Positions 19,997 through 30,665 of a stretch of 64,000 bases of DNA are shown here, piece after piece. The DNA comes from Candidatus Endonucleibacter sp. (ex Gigantidas childressi) (lineage in GTDB: Bacteria > Pseudomonadota > Gammaproteobacteria > Pseudomonadales > Endozoicomonadaceae), in contig JASXSU010000003.1 of assembly GCA_030674875.1 (NCBI GenBank), positions 846,076 to 910,075 on the forward strand, read 5' to 3'. The notes under the pieces are model-generated. The model ran no database searches. It worked only from the letters and a program-made list of their open reading frames with translations, and had not been told where the DNA came from. Numbering within the stretch: position 1 is the first letter of the stretch; the number at the start of each line of letters is the position of its first letter. The translations under genes were made by a program, and so were the position numbers.

Positions 19997-21164
19997 CTAT
20001 GTACGGGACAAAACATTTAGCAGATCTAAAAAAGTAGTTTGATCATTTTCTGCACAGCTGTTTTTGAGTACTCGTCTAAGCCTATCCAAGCCTAATCGAA
20101 ACAGACTCTTGGCTGGACGGTAATGCTTGTTCAGCGGCAATTGACTTTCATGCCCATAACACCAGTGCCCTATTAGTAGGCGCCACACAACAGCAATCGT
20201 CAGTAGCCCCATCAGTTTATTCATACGGTCAAGGTTCGTCATATGTGTGGACTCAAAATCAAAGCCCCGACGTTTTAGATTGCCAAACATGGTTTCAATA
20301 CTCCAGCGCTTACTATAGTCATCTATTGTTGTCTGGTTTTTTAGTAGCTACGACGTCAATAATCTTTTCAGGGTTCGACGGGCTGCAATATAGAGAGGTA
20401 CTCCAGATATTTTCTTTTTGCTATGCCACGTTACTGTTTGATTGACACTGACGCCTCTGCATAGCTTTCCAATGGCAATCTTTTTGCTTCGATGTTCCAC
20501 CACATTGTTGCTTTTAACCAGAATCCTGCATGACAGTTTGTTTTGACGTAACCAGTTTAACCATTCGTAGCCTATAAACTCACGATCTGCCAGAAGGTTA
20601 TCAATTCTCTTTGTGGGAATGAGATTTAGTACACGCTCCATTACCGCTATGCGTTCATCGGTATTGGAGTTTCCTCCTTTTTTGTTAAGACACTCCCAAA
20701 CAATGGGAGTTGAGGTTCCTTGCCAAGCAAATGATACCGCCAGATAGTTGGCGTTTTTGGAGCCATGCTTCCAGTTGGTTCTATCCATGCACAGGGTAAA
20801 GCGATCCATGTCCAGGCAGCTCAGAATCAGCTCATCTAGCTGCTCAAAACTGTAGTCATAGTCAGCTAAAAATCGCTTTATACGGCATAACTGGATTCGC
20901 TGTCTGCCTTCGTCTACATGGTACAAGTTAGTGGAATGCCTACGCAGTAAGGCCGTTACAAGGTGTGCAATGAAGGTGATCCTAGCTTGATGCAGGGGTA
21001 GATAAGCCTTAAACTTCTTGGTCAATGAGCTGACGTCTTTCATGTACAGCAACCATAACCTATTCTGGGGTAAAAGACCGTGCAGGTTACCTTGTCTGAG
21101 AGTCACGTCATACTAAATTATGTATTAAAAATCAAGGTCTTCAGGTTTTTTGTCCAGTACATAG
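19997..21164 (-). mobile_element. IS4-family element, copy 2, frameshifted
   Basis: The ends CTATGTACGGGACAAAA and TTTTGTCCAGTACATAG enclose a transposase in two frames. 20348-21106 carries MDRTNWKHGSKNANYLAV, NSNTDERIAVMERVL and LLADREFIGYEW; 19997-20290 carries MFGNLKRRGFDF and HYRPAKSLFRLGLDRL. Comparison with copy 1 shows loss of one base in the segment after ARRTLKRLL, which breaks the catalytic C-terminal third from the rest. It has no miniature element and is the empty-site reference for copy 1. Confidence 0.85.
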
Positions 21165-21311
21165 ATCGTTTCTGTTTCGTTTTTAGTCGTTACTATTGTT
21201 TTATAATTTGATGCCGATAATTACATTGTTAGGAGTGTATGTAATATATATTTGTTAATAGGCTAAACATAATACAGTAGTGCAAGTAAGTGGTCGTGCA
21301 TAGAATATATT

Positions 21312-22073
21312 ATGATCTTTTTTTATGGCGCAGAAGTTTGTGTAGTTTGGAGAATGATAATGGAAAGTGCATTATATTATATTGCTGATTGGTTTGCTAT
21401 GCTGACACTATTATTTTGTTGGATTGGCTATACGGTATATTCCAAACGAAAGAGCCTGACAACACCGTGCTTGGCTAATGTGTTGGCGTTATATCGATTT
21501 GAATGGATGTTGGTTTTTTTACGTCATGAAAACAAAATAAGTGATGTCAGCTTGCTCTCGAGCCTTAGAAGTGGCGTAAGTTTTTTTGCGTCAACAACCA
21601 TGCTGGTAATTGCAGGCTTGGTTGCTGGAATAGCGTCATCAGAACAAGCTATTGGTGTGTTGTCGTCGATACCTTTTGTAGTAACAACAACTCGAGAAAT
21701 GTGGGAGATAAAGCTATTGGTTATGGTGGTTATTTTTATTTATTCGTTTTTAGAGTTTACCTGGAGCCATAGACTTTATAACTTTACTTGTGTGGTTATG
21801 GGTAGTGCACCCATGAAGGAGGACATTGAAGCAAGACTAGAAGATAGGAAGGTTTTTGCTACAAAAGCCCAGGGTCTTATGACCGAGGCAGCCTATCATT
21901 TTAATTTAGGATTGAGATCTTATTATTTTGCACTGGCAACTATGGCGTGGTTTATTAGCCCTTGGTTATTGGTGCTGACATCTATGTTGGTGGTTGGTGT
22001 TTTGTATCGTCGAGAGTTCCACTCAAAAGTGTTAAGGATTCTTATGTTAAATGAAAAGAGTATCAATATTTAG
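21312..22073 (+). CDS. DUF599-family membrane protein
   Basis: About 253 residues (237-239 if the ATGs at 21354 or 21360 are used, which fit the family N-terminus better). Four hydrophobic segments are visible around residues 20-40, 90-110, 140-160 and 205-235. The family signature is the C-terminal YHFNLGLRSYYFALATMAWF followed by VLYRREFHSKVL. DUF599 proteins are inner-membrane proteins of unknown function found in proteobacteria. It stands alone between IS remnants. Confidence 0.75.
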   Translation: MIFFYGAEVCVVWRMIMESALYYIADWFAMLTLLFCWIGYTVYSKRKSLTTPCLANVLALYRFEWMLVFLRHENKISDVSLLSSLRSGVSFFASTTMLVIAGLVAGIASSEQAIGVLSSIPFVVTTTREMWEIKLLVMVVIFIYSFLEFTWSHRLYNFTCVVMGSAPMKEDIEARLEDRKVFATKAQGLMTEAAYHFNLGLRSYYFALATMAWFISPWLLVLTSMLVVGVLYRREFHSKVLRILMLNEKSINI

Positions 22074-22210
22074 TGTAACCTGAATACCATTGAATGTGTG
22101 AAACTAGCGAATCCCATTGCGATTACGAGTAGAGCAAATGATTTGGGTAGTAATAGCAGTAAATACCTCCTCACTTTAATATGAGCTGGTATAGCTAGGC
22201 AACAAGCTTA

Positions 22211-22540
22211 GTATCAAGTTTTAAGTGCGACAAAAGTAGTTATTCATAAAAGCATTCCTCCGGTGTTTTATAAGCTAACAGCTTCCTTGGTCTTGTATTT
22301 AATTTAACCGTGATGATATTACATTGTTGCTGAGTTAGTCCTGCCATTGATGTTCCCTTAACGAAGTATTGTCTGATCAAACCATTGGTATTTTCATTCG
22401 TACCAAGTTCCCATGAGTGATGTGGGTTGGCAAAGTAATAAGGGCAATTAGTCACTTCTTCAACTTTCTTATATTGGTGAAACTCGTTGCAGTTATCTGA
22501 TGTAATGGTTTCAAATTGCTTAGGCATTTTAATCATTAAT
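22211..22540 (-). pseudogene. IS30-family element B, C-terminal fragment
   Basis: Encodes TSDN.NEFHQYKKVEEVTNCPYYFANPHHSWELGTNENTNGLIRQY, the last DDE segment of an IS30-type transposase distinct from element A, and its downstream end. The matching copy is at 59240-60050. The 5' part is missing and element A sequence starts immediately after 22550. Confidence 0.8.
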
Positions 22541-22551
22541 TTTATCGCTCG

Positions 22552-23585
22552 CCTGTTGGAACAGACTACATGCAGAAAGAAATCGCAGTGTCAGAAGATA
22601 TCAGTGAGAGTGCTTTATCACGAGAGTTGAGTCGTAATGTCAGTGATGATGGCTACGGTGCTGAAAGCGCCCACGCACTAGCCAGTCAGCGTAGTAACAG
22701 CTACAAAGTTCAGCAAAACAGATGAGCGACACATACCCATAATAAAGAAAGGGCTATTGCTTGGTTGGTCTCCTGAAAATATCAGTTTCTGGATGAAGGT
22801 GGAAGTGCCCGACATCGCACTCATCCACACCACTGTTTATACCCAAAGCATTTCAAATTGCTACTAGGCAGCAAGTAAGAGAAGCCCAGTGAGCCTACGA
22901 GTAGTAGGTGATCGGGGTGAGCGAACGCAGCCAACAACGTAGCAACTTGAAAGGCGACTGGTATATAAACGTGTTGCTACTAACAAAGTGCGTGGAGGCT
23001 CTTTGTATAAGAATCTACCCCGCTTTGGCAAGAGGCGATGAAAAGGTGGTAAGCGTAAGGCTGGGCGTATCACGATCCCAGACCGCGTCGACATTTCCGA
23101 TCGGCCCGCAGTTGTTGATCTGCGATCTCGTCTAGGCGATTGTAGGGTGATGCGATTTATGGACAGGACGCCCATCTGATGACCCTTGTAGACCGCAAGA
23201 GTCGGTTAACTTTAATAGGGAAAGTTGATGCAAAACACGCCGAAGTTGTTGCTGAAAGTATGATCAAGCTTCTGAAGCGGGTGTCATGGTCTGCACAATG
23301 ACCATAGATAATGGTGGTGAGTTTTCAGCCCATGAAAAGGTAGCAAAAGCGATGAATGCAGATATCTACTTTGCCAAGCCTTATGCTAGTTATCAGCGGG
23401 GAACTAACGACAATATCAATGGCATCATTCGGAGAACCTGGCCTAAAAAAATGGCGTTGAGTCATCTGACAGAAGACGATGTGAGGACAATGGAAATGTT
23501 GATCAATACCATGCCTAGGAAGGTTTTAGGAGGGTGGACACCACTCGAAGTCTACACAGGACAGCCGATTGCACTTATTGCTTGA
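22552..23585 (+). mobile_element. IS30-family element A, copy 2, truncated and interrupted
   Basis: It starts inside the HTH region (GTDYMQKEIAVSEDISESALSREL). It contains the TA element at 22840 and carries small deletions (near 22693, 23030, 23142 and 23287), and it ends with VYTGQPIALIA. The DDE segment IDNGGEFSAHEKV to TPLEVYTG is open from 23286 to 23585. It is not functional. Confidence 0.82.
22840..22963. repeat. 124-bp TA-flanked miniature element, copy 4 (in IS30-A)
   Basis: Filled site ACTGTT-TA-[element]-TA-TAAACGTG. Removing the element and one TA gives TTVYKRVATNK in frame, the expected IS30 sequence. It is the same insertion point as copy 3. Confidence 0.9.
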
Positions 23586-23614
23586 GATATTCACCTGCTT
23601 CTTCCGCTTAAATA

Positions 23615-24604
23615 TTAAGTAAGAAAATTTTTGCATTGTTTATTCTGTTCAATGTCAGTAATATTCTGTAATGTTGTTTTTGCAATATTTTCTAAAGCAT
23701 TAACTGTAAAAAATGCTTGGTGACCAGTAATAAGAACATTTGAAAATGTTAATAATCTAGCGAGCGTGTCATCGGCAATTATTTTATTTGATATGTCTTC
23801 GAAAAACAAACCAGCTTCTTCTTCATAGGTATCTAATCCTAAGTACCCTATTTTGCCAGATTTAAGGCTTCTTATGACGGCAGTCGCGTCTATTAATGCC
23901 CCTCGACTAGTATTAATTAACATAACGCCATCTTTCATAAGCGATATGCTTTTTTCATTAATGAAGTGGTGAGAGCTGGGAGTTAATGGGCAGTGTATGC
24001 TAATAATATCTGACTGGTTTAGTAATGTTTCTAAGTCAGAGTAGGTGACACCATTTTTTAGGCATTCCTCGTTTTCGTATGGGTCATAAGCTAATACAGT
24101 ACAACCAAAACCAGTCATAATTTTGCAAAATATAGAACCTATTTTCCCTGTTCCAACTACACCAATGGTTTTTGTATTGAGATTAAAACCAAGTAACCCT
24201 TCCAGCAAAAAATTACCTTCTCTTACTCTATTATAGGCTTTATATATTTTCCTATTTAAAGCTAAAATCAAAGTAACAGCATGTTCAGCCACCCCATGGG
24301 GGGCGTATTCTGGAACATTAGCAACTTTAATATTGCAAGCAGATGCAGCAGAGAGATTGACATTATTAAAGCCTGCACAGCGCATGGCAACAGTTTTAAT
24401 TTTTAAGTTAGACAGTTCTCTTAGACACTTCCCATCCAACTCATCATTTACAAAAGCACATACGGCACGGCATCCTTGTGCCAGTATTGATGTCATGGAG
24501 TTCAGGTGTTCTTCTATAAAAACAAGATCATGTTTGAACTTGTTATTTTCTTGGAGAAAATATTTTTTATCCCAAGACTTTGTGCCAAATATGGCTACTT
24601 TCAT
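23615..24604 (-). CDS. ldhA: D-lactate dehydrogenase (fermentative)
   Basis: About 329 residues from ATG 24604 (MKVAIFGTKSWDKKYF), chosen because AAAGGA sits 8 bases upstream; a TTG six codons earlier is the longer option. It is a D-isomer-specific 2-hydroxyacid dehydrogenase. Visible parts are the substrate domain with MRCAGFNNVNL, the NAD-binding GVVGTGKIGSIF, the catalytic-region NTSRGALID and the C-terminal TGHQAFFT with the catalytic histidine. It reduces pyruvate to D-lactate with NADH, regenerating NAD during fermentation. ackA/pta elsewhere in the window complete a mixed-acid capacity. It is monocistronic between an IS30 copy and the yej operon. Confidence 0.9.
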   Translation of the reverse strand: MKVAIFGTKSWDKKYFLQENNKFKHDLVFIEEHLNSMTSILAQGCRAVCAFVNDELDGKCLRELSNLKIKTVAMRCAGFNNVNLSAASACNIKVANVPEYAPHGVAEHAVTLILALNRKIYKAYNRVREGNFLLEGLLGFNLNTKTIGVVGTGKIGSIFCKIMTGFGCTVLAYDPYENEECLKNGVTYSDLETLLNQSDIISIHCPLTPSSHHFINEKSISLMKDGVMLINTSRGALIDATAVIRSLKSGKIGYLGLDTYEEEAGLFFEDISNKIIADDTLARLLTFSNVLITGHQAFFTVNALENIAKTTLQNITDIEQNKQCKNFLT

Positions 24605-24842
24605 ATGTATTTTCCTTTGCAATTATGCTTTGACTAACGTCTTTTGCTTACAGTAGTTTGAGATTAATGATTGTTGGCCTTGTCTTTCCTAGGTTACAGA
24701 GCCTTAAGGGCAATGAGTATATGTCATTAGCCTTTGAAGTTGTTACTTTGGTTGACAGTGTTTGCTCGTTACAGTACCTTAGTGCGCGTAAACTTCTGTG
24801 GCTTCTCTTATTTGTTGTAACTGGTAGAGTAGCCGTATCTGG

Positions 24843-26429
24843 TTAGAAAGCTGCAGCAATCAGGGCTTTTGTATATGAATTTTTAGGGGATTTAAATATC
24901 TGCTTTGTTTCCCCAACTTCTATTAAATGACCAGATTTCATAACCAAAATATTATGGCTCATGGCTTTTACTACTGCTAGATCGTGGCTGATGAATATAT
25001 AACTGAGACCGTATTGTTTTTGTAATTCGCGTAATAGCTCTATTATTTGTGACTGGACGGTACGATCGAGTGCAGAGGTTGGTTCATCCAGAATAATTAG
25101 TTTTGGCTTAAGGACTATTGCCCTAGCAATGGCTACTCTTTGTCGTTGCCCTCCTGAGAACTCATGGGGGTAGCGGTTGCCGCATTCTGGGTCTAGCCCC
25201 ACATCTTTTAAAGCGTGAATAATAGTTTGATCCAAGTTAACATCATTAATGTTGTTATGGATGTTTAACCCTTCTCCGATAATATCTGCAATAGTCATTC
25301 TAGGACTAAGGCTACCGTATGGGTCTTGAAAAACAATTTGCATGGCTTTTCTGAATGGGCGATATTTTTTTTGTGACATTGTATGAATAAATTCATCCTG
25401 AAAAGTCATGACCCCGCTTGACTGGATTAGCTTTAGAATAGCTAGGCCCACGGTGGTTTTTCCTGAGCCGGATTCGCCTACAATACCTAAAGTTTCTCCT
25501 TGTCTTACCATAAAAGAAAGATCTGTTACGGCTTTAATGTGATTAACGGTTTTCCGAAAGAATCCTTTTCTAATGGGAAACCATACTTTTAAGTTGTCGC
25601 ACTTTAATAATACCGGATGCGAAGGGTTGCAGCTTGCAGGGCTTCCTGATGGTTCTGCTTTTAGTAGATCTAGGGTGTAAGGATGGCTAGGATGTGTGAA
25701 TAAATCTTCTGTTGAGCCACTCTCAACAACCAGGCCATTCTGCATAACACAAATAGTGTCAGAGACATGGCGAATTAAATTGAGGTCATGACTGATAAAT
25801 AAAATTGCCATACCTAGTTTTTGCTGAATGCTATGTAGTAATTCTAAAACTTGTCTTTGAACGGTTACATCTAGTGCGGTAGTCGGTTCATCAGCTATCA
25901 GTAGCTTTGGCTCGCAAGCCAGAGCAGTAGCAATCATTGCTCGTTGCCGCTGCCCACCGGAAAGCTCATGGGGATAAGCGCTTAGACGTTGTTTAGCATT
26001 ATCAATGCCCACTAATTCCAGTAATTCAAGAGCACGGTTCGATGCTTGAGAAGGAGATAAGCCAAGATGTAGAGTAAGAGCCTCACATATTTGTTTTTCT
26101 ATTTTGTGTAAAGGGTTCAGGGCTGTCATTGGTTCCTGAAAAATCATACTGATTTGGTGTCCCCTGACCTTACGTATTGCTTCAGTGGACATAGTTGTTA
26201 GATCTTCACCGTTGAAATTTATACTCCCTTTGACTATGGCATTATCTGGCAGTAATTTAAGAATGCTCAGGGCCGTAATAGACTTCCCGGATCCTGACTC
26301 ACCAACCACTCCCATGGTTTGGCCTTCATGCAATTGAAATGAAACGTCTTTTACCGCCTGTACCGACGTTAAGTTATTTTGTTGGAAGTTAACGCTTAGG
26401 TTTTTGATGGTGAGTAATGGCTTATTCAT
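24843..26429 (-). CDS. yejF: Peptide ABC transporter ATPase (two nucleotide-binding domains)
   Basis: A 528-residue fused ATPase with two complete ABC cassettes. The first has Walker A GESGSGKS, signature LSGGQRQR and Walker [13 protein letters not shown]; the second has [17 protein letters not shown] and [12 protein letters not shown]. It is the last gene of the yej oligopeptide importer, known for uptake of microcin C and small peptides and, in some intracellular pathogens, for resistance to antimicrobial peptides. Its start lies one base after the yejE stop, so the two are coupled. Confidence 0.93.
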   Translation of the reverse strand: MNKPLLTIKNLSVNFQQNNLTSVQAVKDVSFQLHEGQTMGVVGESGSGKSITALSILKLLPDNAIVKGSINFNGEDLTTMSTEAIRKVRGHQISMIFQEPMTALNPLHKIEKQICEALTLHLGLSPSQASNRALELLELVGIDNAKQRLSAYPHELSGGQRQRAMIATALACEPKLLIADEPTTALDVTVQRQVLELLHSIQQKLGMAILFISHDLNLIRHVSDTICVMQNGLVVESGSTEDLFTHPSHPYTLDLLKAEPSGSPASCNPSHPVLLKCDNLKVWFPIRKGFFRKTVNHIKAVTDLSFMVRQGETLGIVGESGSGKTTVGLAILKLIQSSGVMTFQDEFIHTMSQKKYRPFRKAMQIVFQDPYGSLSPRMTIADIIGEGLNIHNNINDVNLDQTIIHALKDVGLDPECGNRYPHEFSGGQRQRVAIARAIVLKPKLIILDEPTSALDRTVQSQIIELLRELQKQYGLSYIFISHDLAVVKAMSHNILVMKSGHLIEVGETKQIFKSPKNSYTKALIAAAF

Positions 26430-26430
26430 G

Positions 26431-27468
26431 CTAATGACTCGTATAGTATTTTCTGGGATCTAGTGCATCTCTGATGGCTTCACCGATAAAAACTAGAAGA
26501 ACCAACATAATTGACATAACCAAAAAGGCAGTAATACCAAGCCAGGGAGCGTGAAGGTTATTTTTCCCTTGAGCAATTAATTCGCCAAGGGAGGGGGAAC
26601 CTGCAGGAAGGCCAAACCCAAGGAAGTCTAGTGATGTCAGTGTTGTGATAGCTCCGGTTAAAATAAAAGGTATAAAGGTAACAGTGGCTACCATGGCATT
26701 TGGTAAAATATGATGAAGCATAAGTCTGACGTTATCCATACCTAATGCTCTGGCAGCTCTAACATATTCAAGATTTCGACTTTTTAGAAACTCGGCTCTG
26801 ACAACATCGACTAACGTCATCCACTGAAATAATGACATTATGCCTAGTAACCACCAGAAACCTGGTTCGACAAAACTTGAGAGAATAATCAGTAAATAAA
26901 GACTGGGCATGCCAGACCAGATTTCTATAAAGCGTTGACCGATAAGGTCGACTTTTCCGCCGTAGAATCCCTGCAAAGCTCCAGCAGCAACGCCTAAGAT
27001 ACTGCTAATAAGAGTTAGCATTAATCCAAAGAGAATTGATATTCTAAAACCGTATATAACCCGTGCAAGAACATCGCGGCCCTGATCATCAGTACCTAGC
27101 CAGTTTTCAGTAGAGGGTGGAGCAGGGGCTATGCGCTTATAGTTAATAGTGTCATAGCTATAACGAATAGGTGGCCAAAACATCCAGCCTTTTTTTTCTA
27201 TTAACTCTTTGGCATAATCTTGTCGGTAATCTATTTCTAGCTGAAAATCACCATCAAATGTAGTTTCTGGATAAATTTTGATAATCGGCAGATATAAGCC
27301 GTGATTATAATAGACAAGCAATGGTTTGTCATTGGATATTAACTCAGCAAATCCGGCTAAGGTGAACAAAACTACAAATATGAAAAGTGAATAATATCCT
27401 CTTTTATTAGATTTAAAGTTTTGCCAGCGGCGACGGTTGAGAGGGTTTGAAAGCCATCTGATATTCAT
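26431..27468 (-). CDS. yejE: Peptide ABC transporter permease YejE
   Basis: About 345 residues from ATG 27468 (MNIRWLSNPLNRRRWQNFKSNKRGYYSLFIF), which matches the YejE N-terminus; an upstream TTG inside the yejB end is unlikely. An N-terminal membrane anchor precedes a large periplasmic loop (NDKPLLVYYNHGLYLPI...). The DppC-type permease domain follows, with the EAA-like RAARALGMDNVRLMLHHILPNA. It forms the membrane channel with YejB. Confidence 0.92.
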   Translation of the reverse strand: MNIRWLSNPLNRRRWQNFKSNKRGYYSLFIFVVLFTLAGFAELISNDKPLLVYYNHGLYLPIIKIYPETTFDGDFQLEIDYRQDYAKELIEKKGWMFWPPIRYSYDTINYKRIAPAPPSTENWLGTDDQGRDVLARVIYGFRISILFGLMLTLISSILGVAAGALQGFYGGKVDLIGQRFIEIWSGMPSLYLLIILSSFVEPGFWWLLGIMSLFQWMTLVDVVRAEFLKSRNLEYVRAARALGMDNVRLMLHHILPNAMVATVTFIPFILTGAITTLTSLDFLGFGLPAGSPSLGELIAQGKNNLHAPWLGITAFLVMSIMLVLLVFIGEAIRDALDPRKYYTSH

Positions 27469-27472
27469 CGTG

Positions 27473-28564
27473 TTAGTCTCTGGCCTCAAAGTCTATTCTG
27501 GGGTCAACTAGCATATAAACTAGGTCTCCTAAAAGCTTTATGACCATGCCGATGAGTGTGAATATAAACAGGGAGCCAAAGACAACCGGGTAATCTCGGT
27601 TAATGGCGGCTTCGTAGCTCAGAAGTCCCAAACCATCTAGTGAAAAAATAATTTCTATTAGTAGTGAGCTGGTGAGCAATATGCCAATTAATGCGGATGG
27701 AAAGCCTGAGATTACGATTAACATGGCATTTCGGAAAATATGACCATATAAAATCTGATTTTCATCTAGCCCTTTTGCCCTTGCTGTTTGCACATACTGA
27801 CGGTGAATTTCGTCAAGAAACGAGTTCTTTGTTAACATTGTCAGAGTGGCGAAACCGCTTATAACTATGCAGAAAATTGGTAACACCATGTGCCATGAGT
27901 AATCCATTATCTTTTCGATAAGTGATAGCTGCTCGAAATTGTCTGATGTAAGCCCTCGCAATGGGAAAATATTCCAGTAACTGCCTCCGGCCAGCAAGAC
28001 TATAAGTAAAATAGCGAGTAGAAAACTCGGTATGGCGTAGCCTGTGGTAATTATGGCGCTGGACCATATATCAAAACGGCTACCGTGTTTTATAGCTTTC
28101 CTTATGCCAAGAGGTATGGATATAAAATAAATTAGTAGGGTACTCCAAAGTCCTAGAGATATGGAAACAGGTAACTTGTCTTTGATAAGGTCAATGACTT
28201 TTGCATCGCGAAAAAAGGAGTCGCCAAAATTTAGGGTCAGATAGTTGCCCATCATTTGCAGAAAACGTTCATGGGCTGGCTTATCAAAGCCGTATAATTT
28301 TTCAATATCTAGAATTAGCTCCGGGTCTAGTCCCCTTCGCCCTCTATATTCATGAGACTCATCTAAAGACATCTGCTGCTGCATATCGCCACCGGTGGAA
28401 CCGCTGATGCGACTTATGGCGCTGGTATCAAATCCTTCTAATCGCGCTATCATCTGCTCTACAGGGCCGCCCGGAGCTGCTTGAATAATGACGAAATTAA
28501 GTAATAGTATGCCGAAGAGTGTCGGTATCATTAAGGCCATACGGCGTAGTATGTAACTGCTCAT
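27473..28564 (-). CDS. yejB: Peptide ABC transporter permease YejB
   Basis: About 363 residues from ATG 28564 (MSSYILRRMALMIPTLFGILLLNF), where the stop of the upstream binding-protein gene and this start overlap as TAATG. It is a DppB-type permease. Features are the conserved PGGPVEQ after the first helix, the YejB-specific insert with GGDMQQQMSLDESHEYRGRRGLDPE, and the EAA loop TARAKGLDENQILYGHIFRNAM. It pairs with YejE. Confidence 0.92.
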   Translation of the reverse strand: MSSYILRRMALMIPTLFGILLLNFVIIQAAPGGPVEQMIARLEGFDTSAISRISGSTGGDMQQQMSLDESHEYRGRRGLDPELILDIEKLYGFDKPAHERFLQMMGNYLTLNFGDSFFRDAKVIDLIKDKLPVSISLGLWSTLLIYFISIPLGIRKAIKHGSRFDIWSSAIITTGYAIPSFLLAILLIVLLAGGSYWNIFPLRGLTSDNFEQLSLIEKIMDYSWHMVLPIFCIVISGFATLTMLTKNSFLDEIHRQYVQTARAKGLDENQILYGHIFRNAMLIVISGFPSALIGILLTSSLLIEIIFSLDGLGLLSYEAAINRDYPVVFGSLFIFTLIGMVIKLLGDLVYMLVDPRIDFEARD

Positions 28565-30510
28565 TATTTCTTTCTCCATACTCTTGTTCGCCAAATATAG
28601 GCGATACAGAGCACTCCGAAGAGGATAATTATAGCTATTATGTTGTACTTCTTTGAATCCACTGAAGAAACAGTAACTGTAGGATAAAGTGGTTTATTGT
28701 TTGTGCTGTCTACCCACCATGTTTCAAAGAGGAAGTCATAGAGTGGGTCGTGATCAGGGTGCTTGAGTTTGTCTGAGTAAACTACTCGCAGCCCTGGGAG
28801 ATACCAGTGAGGAATTATATAGTTGCCCCAAAGAAGTGTACGGTCTAGAGCCTTTACTGCTGTGGTTAACTGCTTTCTTGATGGTGCTTTTATTATATGC
28901 TCAATTAGGTTGTCGACAACAGCAGATTGAACCCCCATTAGGTTTTTGCTGCCAGGGACTGAGGCGAATTCGCTGCCCCAATATTCAAGCTGTTCATTGC
29001 CAGGACTACTAGATTGCGACACGAGGGTGGTTATCATGTCAAAGTCTAGAGCTGTGATTCTTTGCACGTACTGGGATACATCAACAGTTCTGATATCTAC
29101 TTTAATACCTATTTTCTCAAGATTTTTTTTAAAGTGGAGAGAAGCTCGCTCCATGTCAGGACTCATTAGTAGAAGTTCAAACTCGAAGGGTTGTTGATTG
29201 GCATCTTTTAATATACCGTTTTTTAACTGCCAGCCTGCTTGTCGAAGTAGAATCAATGCGCTATTGAGCTGGTTACGAATGTTTCCAGATCCGTCATAAA
29301 CAGGGAGTGTATAGGCTTGGGTAAATAGTTTCTGGGGAAGAAGTTTTTTAAAGGGGGTAAGTAATACTAGTTCTTCTTTCGAAGGAAGGCCTGTTGCCTC
29401 CATGTCAGAGTTAGAAAAGTAGCTTGTTGATCTGCTGTAGCCATTATAGAAGAGGTTGCGGTTAAGCCACTCAAAATCCATGGCATAGATGAGTGCCCGT
29501 CTTGTAATTTCGTTTGAAAAGAATGGTTTTCTGGTGTTGAAAGCAAACCCTTGCATGCCTTTAGGTGAAATGGTTTTAATGGTTTCTTTTTTTAGTTGCC
29601 AAGATTTGTCTGAGACCTCCTCATAGGCTGTCGCCCAGTTTTTAGCTACATTTTCTAGGCGAATATCATATTCACCGGCTTTAAGTGCTTCTATTGCAAT
29701 ATTAGTATCTCTGTAATAATCGTAACGTCGGATATCGATATTATGGTGTCCTTTTTTTACAGGGAGATCCTTGGCCCAGTAGTTTTCAACCCGTTTGTAG
29801 GTAATTTGCTTACCGGCTTCTGTAGATGATATTTGGTAAGCACCATTGCCTAAAGGAATGGTCATGTTGGCGGCTTCAAAGTTATTTTCCTTCTTTTCCC
29901 AGAAGTGCTTGGGTAGTATCGATAGCTGGCTAACAATGAGGGGGAGCTCTTGATTGCTTGTGCTTTTAAATATAAAACGGACTGTGAGTGGATTAATAAT
30001 TTCAACAGTTTTTACACCACCATAGTATGTAGAGTAGAAAGGAGAGCCTTTGTTGATTAATAAGTTAAAGGTGTAGCGAACATCTTCTGCGGTAATGGCA
30101 TGTCCATCGTGGAATCTGGCATTTTTGTTAATGAAGAAGGTAATGCTACTGTTATCTTCAGCCAGAGAAACGGACTCCGCTATTAATGGATACATTGAGA
30201 ACGGCTCATCATGGCTTTGAGTCATAAGAGAGTCATAAATTAGGTGTATGCCGGAAGCGGCAGTTCCCTTTTCTATATAAGGGTTTAAACTGTCAAAGGT
30301 GCCAATAGAGGCCATTTTGACGGTTCCTCCTTTTGGTGCATGGGGGTTAGCATAGGCAAAGTGAGTAAATCCCGGCAGATATTTCGGGGTGTTTTGAAAG
30401 CTAAGAGATGTGTGATGTTGCTTAGCCAAACATTGAGTCAGAGGCAAAAGAAAGCTTAAGGCAATGACAAAATAAGGCCGTTTAATTATTTGCAAGAGGA
30501 AAAATGTCAT
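28564..30510 (-). CDS. YejA-like peptide-binding protein with C-terminal membrane anchor
   Basis: A 648-residue SBP_bac_5 (DppA/OppA-type) solute-binding protein with a signal peptide (to about residue 29, CLAKQ). Family segments visible are the N-terminal FANPHAPKGG-like motif YANPHAPKGGTVKMASIGTFDSLNPY, GNGAYQISSTEAGKQITYKR and the Trp-rich end YIIPHWYLPGLRVVY. Unusually, it ends with a strong transmembrane stretch (NIIAIIILFGVLCIAYIW) and a basic tail, which would tether it to the inner membrane. E. coli YejA (about 604 residues) lacks this. It is translationally coupled to yejB and is the second of two binding-protein genes in the operon. Confidence 0.88.
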   Translation of the reverse strand: MTFFLLQIIKRPYFVIALSFLLPLTQCLAKQHHTSLSFQNTPKYLPGFTHFAYANPHAPKGGTVKMASIGTFDSLNPYIEKGTAASGIHLIYDSLMTQSHDEPFSMYPLIAESVSLAEDNSSITFFINKNARFHDGHAITAEDVRYTFNLLINKGSPFYSTYYGGVKTVEIINPLTVRFIFKSTSNQELPLIVSQLSILPKHFWEKKENNFEAANMTIPLGNGAYQISSTEAGKQITYKRVENYWAKDLPVKKGHHNIDIRRYDYYRDTNIAIEALKAGEYDIRLENVAKNWATAYEEVSDKSWQLKKETIKTISPKGMQGFAFNTRKPFFSNEITRRALIYAMDFEWLNRNLFYNGYSRSTSYFSNSDMEATGLPSKEELVLLTPFKKLLPQKLFTQAYTLPVYDGSGNIRNQLNSALILLRQAGWQLKNGILKDANQQPFEFELLLMSPDMERASLHFKKNLEKIGIKVDIRTVDVSQYVQRITALDFDMITTLVSQSSSPGNEQLEYWGSEFASVPGSKNLMGVQSAVVDNLIEHIIKAPSRKQLTTAVKALDRTLLWGNYIIPHWYLPGLRVVYSDKLKHPDHDPLYDFLFETWWVDSTNNKPLYPTVTVSSVDSKKYNIIAIIILFGVLCIAYIWRTRVWRKK

Positions 30511-30529
30511 AATAAACCTAATACGTTAT

Positions 30530-30665
30530 TGTTATCTGCCTATTCCCCTAAAGGTATAGGTAAGCGCCAAACGACCGAGCCCCCATGAGCTTACGATGAG
30601 TAGGAGAATGGGGCAAGTGAAAGCAGCCAATAAACACATGCCTTCAAAGGTAACGGTATAGTATA
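30530..30665. repeat. Palindromic repeat between the two binding-protein genes
   Basis: Arms CCTAAAGGTATAGGTAAGCG and CACATGCCTTCAAAGGTAACGGTATA with a GAGCCCCCATGAGCTTACGATGAGTAGG core belong to the diverged palindromic family seen in many gaps of this window. It could form an RNA hairpin within the operon transcript and differentially stabilise the upstream cistron; this is inference. Confidence 0.5.
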
